DNA from: an uncultured Bacilli bacterium
GTDB taxonomy: Bacteria > Bacillota_I > Bacilli_A > RF39 > UBA660
Reading direction: 5' to 3'
Assembly: GCA_947623665.1 (NCBI GenBank)
Contig: CANQHJ010000011.1
Span: 1 to 33,454 of the forward strand
DNA: 33,454 bases
Positions 10,580-18,892 of this stretch are shown in pieces (positions within the stretch are counted from its first letter, which is position 1; every line of letters starts with the position of its first letter). The notes beneath the pieces are model-generated. The model saw nothing but the letters and a program-made list of their open reading frames with translations. It did not search any database and was not told where the DNA came from. The translations under genes were made by a program, and so were the position numbers.

Positions 10580-11148
10580 ATCGGCATCACCGCCCCAAAT
10601 TCAGTAGTTTCTCCCCCATTTAAGAAATTGTCCAAAATAACTCTCAAATCATCGTTATTAGCTTGTGCAGAATTCAAACCACAACTTGCTAAACCATTTA
10701 TTAAAAGACGAATCTTTTTCTGAACATTATCATCACTAACTTCTTTAAACAAAATATAATATTCTGTATCAACTATATTATTATTGATAAATGTTTGTCC
10801 TTTTTGAATATCTTGCATAATTAATTTTTTAACCGCAGGAGATGTTGTTTCATTATACAAAAGTTGTAATTGAGAAAGATAAACTGAAATATCAACAGGT
10901 CTATCTGCAACAACTAGCCAAAATTCAAAATCTATCATATTATAAAAGTTTTTAAGACTAATAAGAATATTATCTTGAGAGTTTGGATCAAGAATAAATA
11001 TATTTCTTGGATAAACTTTAACTCCAGCAACTCTCATCTTATCAGATGTAAGAATCATTCCATTTTGAATACCTTCAACAGGAATCCAATCTTCAGTCCA
11101 TTTACTAGTTTGTTGTTTTTTATCATTAACTTTATTCATCAATGCCAT
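10576..11148 (-). CDS. VirB4 N-terminal-domain protein (split VirB4)
   Basis: 190 aa; WIPVEGIQNGMILTSDKMRVAGVKVYPRNIFILDPNSQDNIL resembles the VirB4/TraC N-terminal domain; ATGA overlap with the downstream ATPase ORF. Confidence 0.7.
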   Translation of the reverse strand: MALMNKVNDKKQQTSKWTEDWIPVEGIQNGMILTSDKMRVAGVKVYPRNIFILDPNSQDNILISLKNFYNMIDFEFWLVVADRPVDISVYLSQLQLLYNETTSPAVKKLIMQDIQKGQTFINNNIVDTEYYILFKEVSDDNVQKKIRLLINGLASCGLNSAQANNDDLRVILDNFLNGGETTEFGAVMPI

Positions 11149-11443
11149 CTCTTGAACACCATCCTTTCCAATAGAATTTTTGTCTACTCGTTAAAAATTC
11201 ATACAATTCACCTAAAACAGTAAGTAAATTATGATAATAAGGAATAGGTACTACCAAAAATCCAGTAACTATAGCTGGAGATAATACCAGGACAACAGTT
11301 AATGTGTCAGCAATAGGTACAAAAGCAAGCAATAACAAAGAAACAATACATCCACTTCCAAACATTATCAAATCAAAAGGTTTAAAAACACCAAGTATTA
11401 ACATACCTTTCTTTGTATTAGCAGGTATCAAATAATTATTCAC
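11132..11443 (-). CDS. PrgI/VirB3-like small membrane protein
   Basis: 103 aa; Y.IPANTKKGMLILGVFKPFDLIMFG, two TMs, PIPYYHNLLTVLGELYEFLTSRQKFYWKG; sits immediately upstream of VirB4. Confidence 0.8.
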   Translation of the reverse strand: MNNYLIPANTKKGMLILGVFKPFDLIMFGSGCIVSLLLLAFVPIADTLTVVLVLSPAIVTGFLVVPIPYYHNLLTVLGELYEFLTSRQKFYWKGWCSRDGIDE

Positions 11444-11471
11444 TATATATCACACTCCTTTTAAGTTTCTA

Positions 11472-13793
11472 TTACTTAGGTCCACCAAATTGGTTTGCTT
11501 TACTTTCAGCATATTTAGCAGAGTTTTCAATAGCTTTAGCCTCTCCACTAGAAGCACCTGATGCTTTTCCCAATTTATATGAATCAAATATATCATCAGC
11601 ATCTTTAAACATACCAGAAACAGCCACATCTGGATCATGAATAAATTCACTAACACCATTATCAGTAGCAGAATTATAATAATTAGTAAATCCAGCATCT
11701 CTATCTTTAACACCTTTTGCCATTTGATCACTACCCCATCTTTTAGAAAGTTTACCTGCAGCTTCATCAATAAAGTCATCAGTGGCTTGTCCTTCAGTAT
11801 TTAGTACTGCTGAACCAACATTAAATGTTTTATATCCTTTAGCACGAGCCTCTGCACGAGCATTTAAAATATCATTATAAGAAACTCCTAAATCTTTCAT
11901 TTGATGAGTATTTCCCATAGAATCTGTCATTTTAAAATTATATCCAGCATTTTCAAATAATTTACTATCATCTCCATGCTTAGAAACAGCTTTTTTCTTA
12001 ATATATTCACCTAAGTTTTTAGAAGTAGAAGAAATAGCATTATATTTTGCAAGATCAGTTTCTAAATCAGCCAAACTACTTTTTCCAGTACCTAAAGTCG
12101 TAACTGCTTCTCTTGCTCTTCCTAATAAAGTAGAACCAGACCTACCACGTGCAGCTTTCAGTTCATTAATTTTAGTATAAGCTTCTGCCATATCAGACAC
12201 AGATTTACTATCATCTTTCATCATTTTACTTCCAGTATATATTCCTTGTCCAAATCCCCACGCACCAGCAAGAAGATGTTTAGCTCTGTTTAACCCTGAA
12301 TCAGGATTAACAACATTACCATCCAATCCTGGTAATCCAAGTCTTTTTCTTTCCTCATCAGCTGCTTTACTAGATGCTGCAGAATTCACCATTGTACCAA
12401 CAGCTCCTAGACCAGTTGTTACAGTTCCTGCAATATTTGATAGTCCACCCATTAAATTTCCAAATAGACCAGTCTTATTTTCATCAGATATACCTAAAGA
12501 ATTTTTAACATATTTAGGAGCTTGTTTAGCAAACTGGAATAACGCTATAATTATAAACAAATATCCAAAAATACCAGCTGAAGGGAATATTTGACCACTT
12601 AATACAGCAGGCAACATTAAAATAATGAAATACAACGATGCAAATCTTATAAGTAAATATGTATATGCACTTGCTAAATTGGAAGCCCAAGAACTAAAAA
12701 CTTTATTATTATCAGACGGAGAAATATAACTTATAGCTGCAACAGGACCTAAAATTCTTAAAATTATAATTTTAAAAACTATAATAGCAGCCTCAGTTGC
12801 AAATGAAAACATAACAAATAATAAATAAATACCTACAACAGTTGATAAAGGCCATAAATATTGAAATTGCCAATGTTGACCAGCCCAACTAGCCCAAATT
12901 CCTTTAAAATCACCACTCAATAACGATTTAACAGAATTAAACAATTTATTTAAAACTCCATCTTCTACTGATTCATCTACAGTACACTCATCTGTGATAT
13001 ATCCAAAAATATCTGGTGCATCAGTTTCTATTGCATACCATTGATATCTTCCCATAGTATCAGGATCTTCAATACTAACCTCATCAGCACCACCAGCAAA
13101 TGCAGGATCATCAGCACAAAGTGCCATTAAATTTCCTTCTTCGTCAGTTTGATCAATCTCAGTAGCACCTGGAACCATATTAGGAAAGACAAACATTTTA
13201 GCAATAGAAGTAGCAAAATAATTTCCAACAGAAGAAACACTCATCTTCTCATTTTCTCCTATTTTACCGTCCCCATCAAGATCTTGTCCAGTACCTGTTG
13301 CATCATAATCAGTAATACTAGCTGCCTTATTACCTAAAATTATTTTTCCTAAAATATTTTCTCCAATAATTTTAGACTGAGCATATGCAAGAGTACCAAA
13401 TAAAAGTCCTTGATTAGAAACAGCCTCTTCAAAACTATTCTCACCAGGAGCAGGTATATTCAAAGGAATCATAGCAGCAAGTAAAAACAATGCCATTAAA
13501 CACCTTGTAATTACTTTAGAAGTCCCCTTAGAACTATCCGTAAAAAGATCAGGGTTTAAAATTCCTTGAACTATATGAACAGCAAATATGAATAAAAATA
13601 CCACACCAATAATCAATTGAAATCTACCGATTAAAGATTTTATTACATCAAGTTTTTGAAGACGTTGATCAGTTATGGCATAAAACATATCAAAACTAGC
13701 TGCCAACATACCAAAAACTAATCTATCTATCATACCAACCATTGTTCTTATAAATCTTTGTGTAACACCAGCTGGTTCAGTATTTGATAACAT
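11472..13793 (-). CDS. VirB6/TrbL-like polytopic T4SS channel protein with extracytoplasmic EF-hand-like loop
   Basis: 773 aa, multiple TMs in first about 450 aa, long soluble C-term; adjacent to PrgI/VirB4; DLDGDGKIGENE loop. Confidence 0.75.
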   Translation of the reverse strand: MLSNTEPAGVTQRFIRTMVGMIDRLVFGMLAASFDMFYAITDQRLQKLDVIKSLIGRFQLIIGVVFLFIFAVHIVQGILNPDLFTDSSKGTSKVITRCLMALFLLAAMIPLNIPAPGENSFEEAVSNQGLLFGTLAYAQSKIIGENILGKIILGNKAASITDYDATGTGQDLDGDGKIGENEKMSVSSVGNYFATSIAKMFVFPNMVPGATEIDQTDEEGNLMALCADDPAFAGGADEVSIEDPDTMGRYQWYAIETDAPDIFGYITDECTVDESVEDGVLNKLFNSVKSLLSGDFKGIWASWAGQHWQFQYLWPLSTVVGIYLLFVMFSFATEAAIIVFKIIILRILGPVAAISYISPSDNNKVFSSWASNLASAYTYLLIRFASLYFIILMLPAVLSGQIFPSAGIFGYLFIIIALFQFAKQAPKYVKNSLGISDENKTGLFGNLMGGLSNIAGTVTTGLGAVGTMVNSAASSKAADEERKRLGLPGLDGNVVNPDSGLNRAKHLLAGAWGFGQGIYTGSKMMKDDSKSVSDMAEAYTKINELKAARGRSGSTLLGRAREAVTTLGTGKSSLADLETDLAKYNAISSTSKNLGEYIKKKAVSKHGDDSKLFENAGYNFKMTDSMGNTHQMKDLGVSYNDILNARAEARAKGYKTFNVGSAVLNTEGQATDDFIDEAAGKLSKRWGSDQMAKGVKDRDAGFTNYYNSATDNGVSEFIHDPDVAVSGMFKDADDIFDSYKLGKASGASSGEAKAIENSAKYAESKANQFGGPK

Positions 13794-13810
13794 CTATAAC
13801 ACCACCTTAT

Positions 13811-14866
13811 TTATTTTATACCACAACTAAAATCTACAATTGTACCAGAAATAAACAATCCCATTAAAAAGTTTATTATAAATGGTAAAAGTAATAATGC
13901 TACAACACATCCCATTCGGAAAGTTAGCTTCTTTCTTGCAGTACCTAATGCTTCGTAATCACTAGATAAAATAACTTTTGCAAACTCTACTGCAGACATA
14001 ACTAAAACAAGTAAAATTCCAAATATACGTATATAATTAAATATTTTTTGAAGAAATGATGCTAAACTTGCCTCATCATTAACATTTCCGAAAACATCAG
14101 AACATTCTAGTTTAACCGACCTCGAAATTAAAAAATTAGCATTCTTTAAAGCTTTTAACCATTTTACCTTATATGGTGTATCACGATTAACACTTTGTTT
14201 TAAAATATCTGTAGAACTATTATTTGAAACAACACCATTAGCATCCGCAACTTTTTCTCCTGTATCAGGATTAGTTCTTTCACCAGTCTTGTGTGAACAA
14301 GTTAAATAAGCTGCTTTAGCTTTAGATTCCCAAGCTTTTATTCCAAATTTACTACCATTTTCTTTTTTTGTTTTATTAATATCATCAGCCCAAGCCTCTG
14401 CTTCTTTCATATAACTTTTATCATATAAGAAGATTTTTCCTGATTTACCATCTGAAATACTTTCAACAACAACAGCAGCAGGACAATTAAGTGCTGAACT
14501 ATTAGGTGCTCCAGAACTAAGAGTAAACTTTCCACCATTTGAAACACTACCACCCATAGTTTGAGGAAATCCATCAGGAGCTTTATTAACACATTTTTTT
14601 TCTTCATTAGGGCAGTCTCCACTACCTATAGGACATACTTTCAACTTATCATCATCACATGAAGTTAATTGCCCATATTGGTCTCCCCAAAGTATATTTT
14701 CAATTTGATCACTTGTACCCTCATTATGAACAAAATTAATCTCTAAATTTACATCACCAGTACAAACACAAGTAACTGCACCTTTAGCAGCAAAAACACT
14801 TTTAGGTATTAAGAAATACATAAACAAAAACATTAATACATATATAATTCTTACTTGTTTTTTCAT
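13811..14866 (-). CDS. Signal-peptide-bearing Cys-rich protein whose C-terminus is a VirB2-like two-TM domain
   Basis: 351 aa; N-term KKQVRIIYVLMFLFMYFLIPKSVFAAKG, Cys-rich ectodomain, C-term matches the pattern of the 107-aa protein. Confidence 0.7.
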   Translation of the reverse strand: MKKQVRIIYVLMFLFMYFLIPKSVFAAKGAVTCVCTGDVNLEINFVHNEGTSDQIENILWGDQYGQLTSCDDDKLKVCPIGSGDCPNEEKKCVNKAPDGFPQTMGGSVSNGGKFTLSSGAPNSSALNCPAAVVVESISDGKSGKIFLYDKSYMKEAEAWADDINKTKKENGSKFGIKAWESKAKAAYLTCSHKTGERTNPDTGEKVADANGVVSNNSSTDILKQSVNRDTPYKVKWLKALKNANFLISRSVKLECSDVFGNVNDEASLASFLQKIFNYIRIFGILLVLVMSAVEFAKVILSSDYEALGTARKKLTFRMGCVVALLLLPFIINFLMGLFISGTIVDFSCGIK

Positions 14867-14911
14867 CTACTTCACCCATTTTCCATTACACACAATAATT
14901 ATAACAAAAGC

Positions 14912-14942
14912 AAAAAAAAATAGCAATGCAAATTGCTATTTT
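14912..14942 (-). terminator. Intrinsic terminator/attenuator downstream of the VirB2-like gene
   Basis: Perfect 11-bp inverted repeat AAAATAGCAAT (14917-14927) / ATTGCTATTTT (14932-14942), 4-nt loop; A-run 14912-14920 gives a T-run on minus strand. Confidence 0.75.
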
Positions 14943-14958
14943 ACTTTACAAAATTATT

Positions 14959-15282
14959 TTAGCTTCCAGCGATTCTCCAACATTCTGCCCAACCAGTAGC
15001 ACCTACAGTATTATCTCCACGTTCTACTAAGTTCATAAGTAATGAAACTAAAGTAACAATGAAGAATACAACAACAGCATAAATACAACGCTTAATAAGT
15101 CTTGATTGAGCTTGTTTAATTTCTTTTTCATCACTAGATATTACAGCTTTTCCTAAATCAACAGTACCCATAACAATCAAAATTATTGGAATACCAATTT
15201 GTACTATAGGAAAAATACCTTGTCTAAGAATTCTTACAAAAGGTGTCAATCCATGACAAGCATCATTAGGATCTACATTCAT
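14959..15282 (-). CDS. VirB2/TrbC-like pilin candidate (two TM helices around a charged loop)
   Basis: 107 aa; IFPIVQIGIPIILIVMGTVDLGKAVI - SSDEKEIKQAQSRLIKR - CIYAVVVFFIVTLVSLLMNLV; own promoter and terminator. Confidence 0.6.
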   Translation of the reverse strand: MNVDPNDACHGLTPFVRILRQGIFPIVQIGIPIILIVMGTVDLGKAVISSDEKEIKQAQSRLIKRCIYAVVVFFIVTLVSLLMNLVERGDNTVGATGWAECWRIAGS

Positions 15283-15303
15283 AATTCAAAACCTCTCTTT
15301 CAA

Positions 15304-15318
15304 CATAGTATAACTATG
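15304..15318. promoter_or_regulatory. Inverted repeat in the 5' leader of the VirB2-like gene
   Basis: CATAGT-ATA-ACTATG (6-bp arms) between promoter and start codon. Confidence 0.45.
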
Positions 15319-15335
15319 ACACAATATTTAATAAT

Positions 15336-15364
15336 ATAATAACCTAATAAACAATGATTGTCAA
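15336..15364 (-). promoter_or_regulatory. SigmaA-type promoter for the VirB2-like gene
   Basis: Minus strand TTGACA (15359-15364), 17-bp spacer, TATTAT (15336-15341). Confidence 0.75.
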
Positions 15365-16348
15365 TTATTTTTTAAACATACCAACAATTTTATTATTACT
15401 AGGTTTACTATTATCTTTATAATTATTAAAACCCAATTTAGATAAAAAACTACACAAAACATCATGTTTCTTTCTATCATCTAAACAAGGAATATTATAA
15501 AAGAACTTAGACTTAGTTTCAAATTCTAATTCACTAATATCTTTATTGCTCAAAAAACTTTTATTTAAAACAATTCTTGCTCCTTTTAAAGAAGAAAAAA
15601 TATTTTTATTTCTTCTAACAAGTTTATTAAGCATTATAATACTAGGTTCTAATAAATATAACACATTTCCACATAAATCATCATCAGTAGTATCATTCAT
15701 ATCAATTAAGATAACGTCTGCATCTTGAAATCTTCCTATAGTATTAGAAATTTCACTTTGATCTATAGACAACATTCTTTCATCATTAAAGACTCCAAAA
15801 TCATGTCTTCCAATTTCTAAAGCATAAACTACCATACCAAATGAAGACTCTAACTCTTGTTTTAACATATAAATAAGAGTTGTAGCACCAGCATGATTAG
15901 TTAAATTTCTTATTCCAAATACTTTAGTACCAACTTCTACATTTCTACTAACATTAGAAGACAAATCACTCAATTGTTGAAAATGAGCAACATCTTTATA
16001 ATTATTGGGATTTTTAAGCAAATATTTTACTCCATCTAAATTAGTAGTAAAATTATAAGCTCCCATTGAAATTAATTGTGATAAATAAACAGAAGAAGTA
16101 GTTTCTTTAATCGTAGGTAAAAACAATATTATTTTATCTGCAGGTAAATGTGTAAAAACTTTTTGTATATTTTCTATATTTTTATAATCTTTAATTGCAG
16201 TAACATCAAGAATCATTCTAGCAAAAAACATATTTTTAAATATATCAATAAATTCTTCTACACTATACTCACCTTCGACACTTTTTATAACCTCAATATT
16301 CAAATCAGTTAATAACTCACGTGCCTCATTAGCAACTATAACATTCAT
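15365..16348 (-). CDS. TadZ/CpaE-like protein with degenerate P-loop
   Basis: 327 aa; receiver-like N-term and MinD-like C-half (VFGIRNLTNHAGATTLIYMLKQEL, DADVILIDMND). Confidence 0.65.
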   Translation of the reverse strand: MNVIVANEARELLTDLNIEVIKSVEGEYSVEEFIDIFKNMFFARMILDVTAIKDYKNIENIQKVFTHLPADKIILFLPTIKETTSSVYLSQLISMGAYNFTTNLDGVKYLLKNPNNYKDVAHFQQLSDLSSNVSRNVEVGTKVFGIRNLTNHAGATTLIYMLKQELESSFGMVVYALEIGRHDFGVFNDERMLSIDQSEISNTIGRFQDADVILIDMNDTTDDDLCGNVLYLLEPSIIMLNKLVRRNKNIFSSLKGARIVLNKSFLSNKDISELEFETKSKFFYNIPCLDDRKKHDVLCSFLSKLGFNNYKDNSKPSNNKIVGMFKK

Positions 16349-16360
16349 TTATAAACCCAC

Positions 16361-16921
16361 TCAGATAGAAAGATCCTCTATAAGTTTAGTTTTACCAGTT
16401 ATTTCAAAGAATTGTAAATTAGACATGATTTGATTTATAACAGGAACATCAATACTAATAAAAGTAACAACAACATAATAATATCTATTTACATCTTTCT
16501 CAGATATAGTCTTAGTTTCCTCATTATATCTTATTCCTTTAGAACCTTCATATCTACATACAGCATAATCTTTTGAAGTATCAGAATCACTAACAAGTGT
16601 AGCTCCAACACCGCTTGCACCAGTAGTACTTTCAATAACTTGAGAACAATCAACATTATGTGGTACTCCTGTTCCAGAATATCCAATTTTATTCATATAC
16701 TTATTGATTTCATTTTTAATAATCGCACTTTTTCCAGCAGTACTAACACCAGAACCGTTAATCTCACCATAACCTTCATATTCCTCAATTTTATTGATTA
16801 TAAAATCTTTAACATGAACAGCTTTAGTATAACTAACAGAAAATGCTAGATAACCACTAACAATAGCAATAAATACTAAAATCATTTGTATGTTTACAAC
16901 TCCACCAATAGCATCACGCAT
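16361..16921 (-). CDS. TadE-like pseudopilin/minor pilin
   Basis: 186 aa; short N-term RDAIGGVVNIQ followed by a single TM and extracellular domain; position in Tad cluster. Confidence 0.55.
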   Translation of the reverse strand: MRDAIGGVVNIQMILVFIAIVSGYLAFSVSYTKAVHVKDFIINKIEEYEGYGEINGSGVSTAGKSAIIKNEINKYMNKIGYSGTGVPHNVDCSQVIESTTGASGVGATLVSDSDTSKDYAVCRYEGSKGIRYNEETKTISEKDVNRYYYVVVTFISIDVPVINQIMSNLQFFEITGKTKLIEDLSI

Positions 16922-16948
16922 GAGAAATCACCTCTTCTCTTTTTAATA

Positions 16949-17122
16949 TTATCTAATAGGCATAACAATAGTAGTAGTAGCTCTATTACGACTTAAATCA
17001 TCCCATTGATTGTTAATAGTATTACGAATTGTTGGCCATAGAGCCCAGAAAAATGCAACTATAGCTGCAACTGCAACAATAGTAATAACAGTTAAGTTTA
17101 ACTCTCCAGTAGCTGCTTTCAT
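16949..17122 (-). CDS. 57-aa Flp-like candidate pilin, absent from the supplied ORF track
   Basis: MKAATGELNLTVITIVAVAAIVAFFWALWPTIRNTINNQWDDLSRNRATTTIVMPIR*; ATG at 17120-17122, TAA at 16949-16951; upstream AAAGGAGTG ribosome-binding site. Confidence 0.8.
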   Translation of the reverse strand: MKAATGELNLTVITIVAVAAIVAFFWALWPTIRNTINNQWDDLSRNRATTTIVMPIR

Positions 17123-17154
17123 TCACAAATCACTCCTTTCATATGATTAATTTA

Positions 17155-17184
17155 ATTATAACAAACATTGTTTTTTAAAACAAT
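17155..17184 (-). promoter_or_regulatory. Promoter with overlapping palindrome upstream of the 57-aa gene
   Basis: Minus strand TTGTTT (17178-17183), 17-bp spacer, extended -10 TGTTATAAT (TATAAT 17155-17160); 18-bp palindrome ATTGTTTT-TT-AAAACAAT at 17167-17184. Confidence 0.7.
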
Positions 17185-17208
17185 ACTAATTTAACAAAAT
17201 ATATTATT

Positions 17209-17985
17209 TTACATCATTGCCATCATAGCAATCAATATAAGTAAAATAACACCAATACCAGTAATAATCAACATTATCATAGTCTGGTTTTCCATATGAT
17301 TAAGTCTTTCTTTATACTTAATCTCACGAGCTTTATTTTGTAAGTTTGAAACAGTTCTAGAAAACATCATCAAACTCTCATGTTTTCTCTCTTGAGAACC
17401 AATACCAAGACGATATAAAAGCCTCATCATCCTCATTGAATCTCTTACAGGATATAAATTTGCAAAATCCATATAAGGATTAATACTAGAATCACCAGCA
17501 TTAACTTTTTCAATTAATTGTCTCAAACCAGGTTTAAATATCTCAGGTGCATCATCAAGAGATTTACCTATTGCAACAGGCACTGTGTAATGTTGTATCA
17601 AAATCTCCAAACTCTTTAAATAGTATGGCAACATTACATCAATATCATGTAAATGTTTCTTATAAAAAGATTTCAAATTACTATAAGGAAGTTTAAATAT
17701 AAAATAAGCAGCCCCAATAGTAATACAGATATTTAAAAATGACAAATCATTTAAAAATAATAGTAAAAATGCAAATCCAAATAAAATAGCATAAATAATT
17801 CTTCTTCTAAATAATAATTCTACATCAACAGAATCACCATACCTAGCATAAACTAGAAATTCATAGTCATCCTCTTTTAACATAGTAAAATATTTTTCAT
17901 TATCTGCAATAAACTTATTCTTATCTATAACATTAGTATAAACAAGTAAGAATATTATAATTAGTGCAAAAATAAATATCTCCAT
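17209..17985 (-). CDS. TadC-like GspF/T2SSF-family membrane protein
   Basis: 258 aa; TMs at N-term and C-term, central DIDVMLPYYLKSLEILIQHYTVPVAIGKSL pattern. Confidence 0.75.
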   Translation of the reverse strand: MEIFIFALIIIFLLVYTNVIDKNKFIADNEKYFTMLKEDDYEFLVYARYGDSVDVELLFRRRIIYAILFGFAFLLLFLNDLSFLNICITIGAAYFIFKLPYSNLKSFYKKHLHDIDVMLPYYLKSLEILIQHYTVPVAIGKSLDDAPEIFKPGLRQLIEKVNAGDSSINPYMDFANLYPVRDSMRMMRLLYRLGIGSQERKHESLMMFSRTVSNLQNKAREIKYKERLNHMENQTMIMLIITGIGVILLILIAMMAMM

Positions 17986-18881
17986 TACTCAGCACCTACA
18001 TTCTCGTTATAATATTTTTCTCCTTTTAGAAGAAAATAACTATTTGCAAGGATAGTACCATGCATTAATACTTGTACATAAATTTTTTCTAACAATTGAA
18101 TATATGTCTCTGTTCCAACTAAGTATTGAACAGTCATAACTAAAATATATAACATAAGACCAAACTGCAAAAATTGTTTATGAAAGCTTGCTCTTTCAAT
18201 TCTATCTCGATAAACACTTTCAACAAGCATATCGATATCCATTTGCATATTTTCCAAACTATCTGCAGAATTTCTAGCACCCTCATTAGTAATCTGTAAA
18301 AATAATTGATGCATATTCTTAACAATAAAATAAGGATATAGATTATTCATATAATCAAGAGATTCATCAATTGTACCATTTTGATAAGCAAGTTCAATCA
18401 TATGAGAAACATCTCGTTTTACAGGATCTTCTAATACTCCAGAATTTCTAACACCTTCTAATGCTTTTACAAAAGATTGAGTAGTTGCAAACTCCATAAT
18501 CGTATTAGTAGTATAAACTTGAACTTGTTCAAATAAAAACTCACTATATATTCTTTTACATCTTAGAAAAGACAGATACGGTATAAACATTATAACTATA
18601 ATAATATATATCACACACACTACTAAATTATAAAAATATACCCAAGAAACAACTCCTGCAAAAGCAGAAAACATAACAACTTGAATAGTATATTGTCTCA
18701 ATGTATATTCTTGACCTAATTGTTTAGTCTTTTCTCTAACAGTATGAAAAGAATAAGGGGCAAATTTATCGAATATAACTTGAGTTTGTTCTACAAGATA
18801 TTTAGATACATTTTGTCCACGGTAATTTCTATATATTAACCAGAAACCACCAATCATTAATAATATAATTAACTCTAACAT
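17985..18881 (-). CDS. TadB-like GspF/T2SSF-family membrane protein
   Basis: 298 aa; central soluble region FLFEQVQVYTTNTIMEFATTQSFVKALEGV flanked by TMs; overlaps next gene. Confidence 0.75.
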   Translation of the reverse strand: MLELIILLMIGGFWLIYRNYRGQNVSKYLVEQTQVIFDKFAPYSFHTVREKTKQLGQEYTLRQYTIQVVMFSAFAGVVSWVYFYNLVVCVIYIIIVIMFIPYLSFLRCKRIYSEFLFEQVQVYTTNTIMEFATTQSFVKALEGVRNSGVLEDPVKRDVSHMIELAYQNGTIDESLDYMNNLYPYFIVKNMHQLFLQITNEGARNSADSLENMQMDIDMLVESVYRDRIERASFHKQFLQFGLMLYILVMTVQYLVGTETYIQLLEKIYVQVLMHGTILANSYFLLKGEKYYNENVGAE

Positions 18882-18892
18882 TTTATTTCCTC

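Noticed and set aside
16922-16948. Possible RBS-sequestering hairpin (GAGAA...TTCTC) before the 186-aa gene
   Set aside because: Only a 5-bp AT-rich stem; too weak to support
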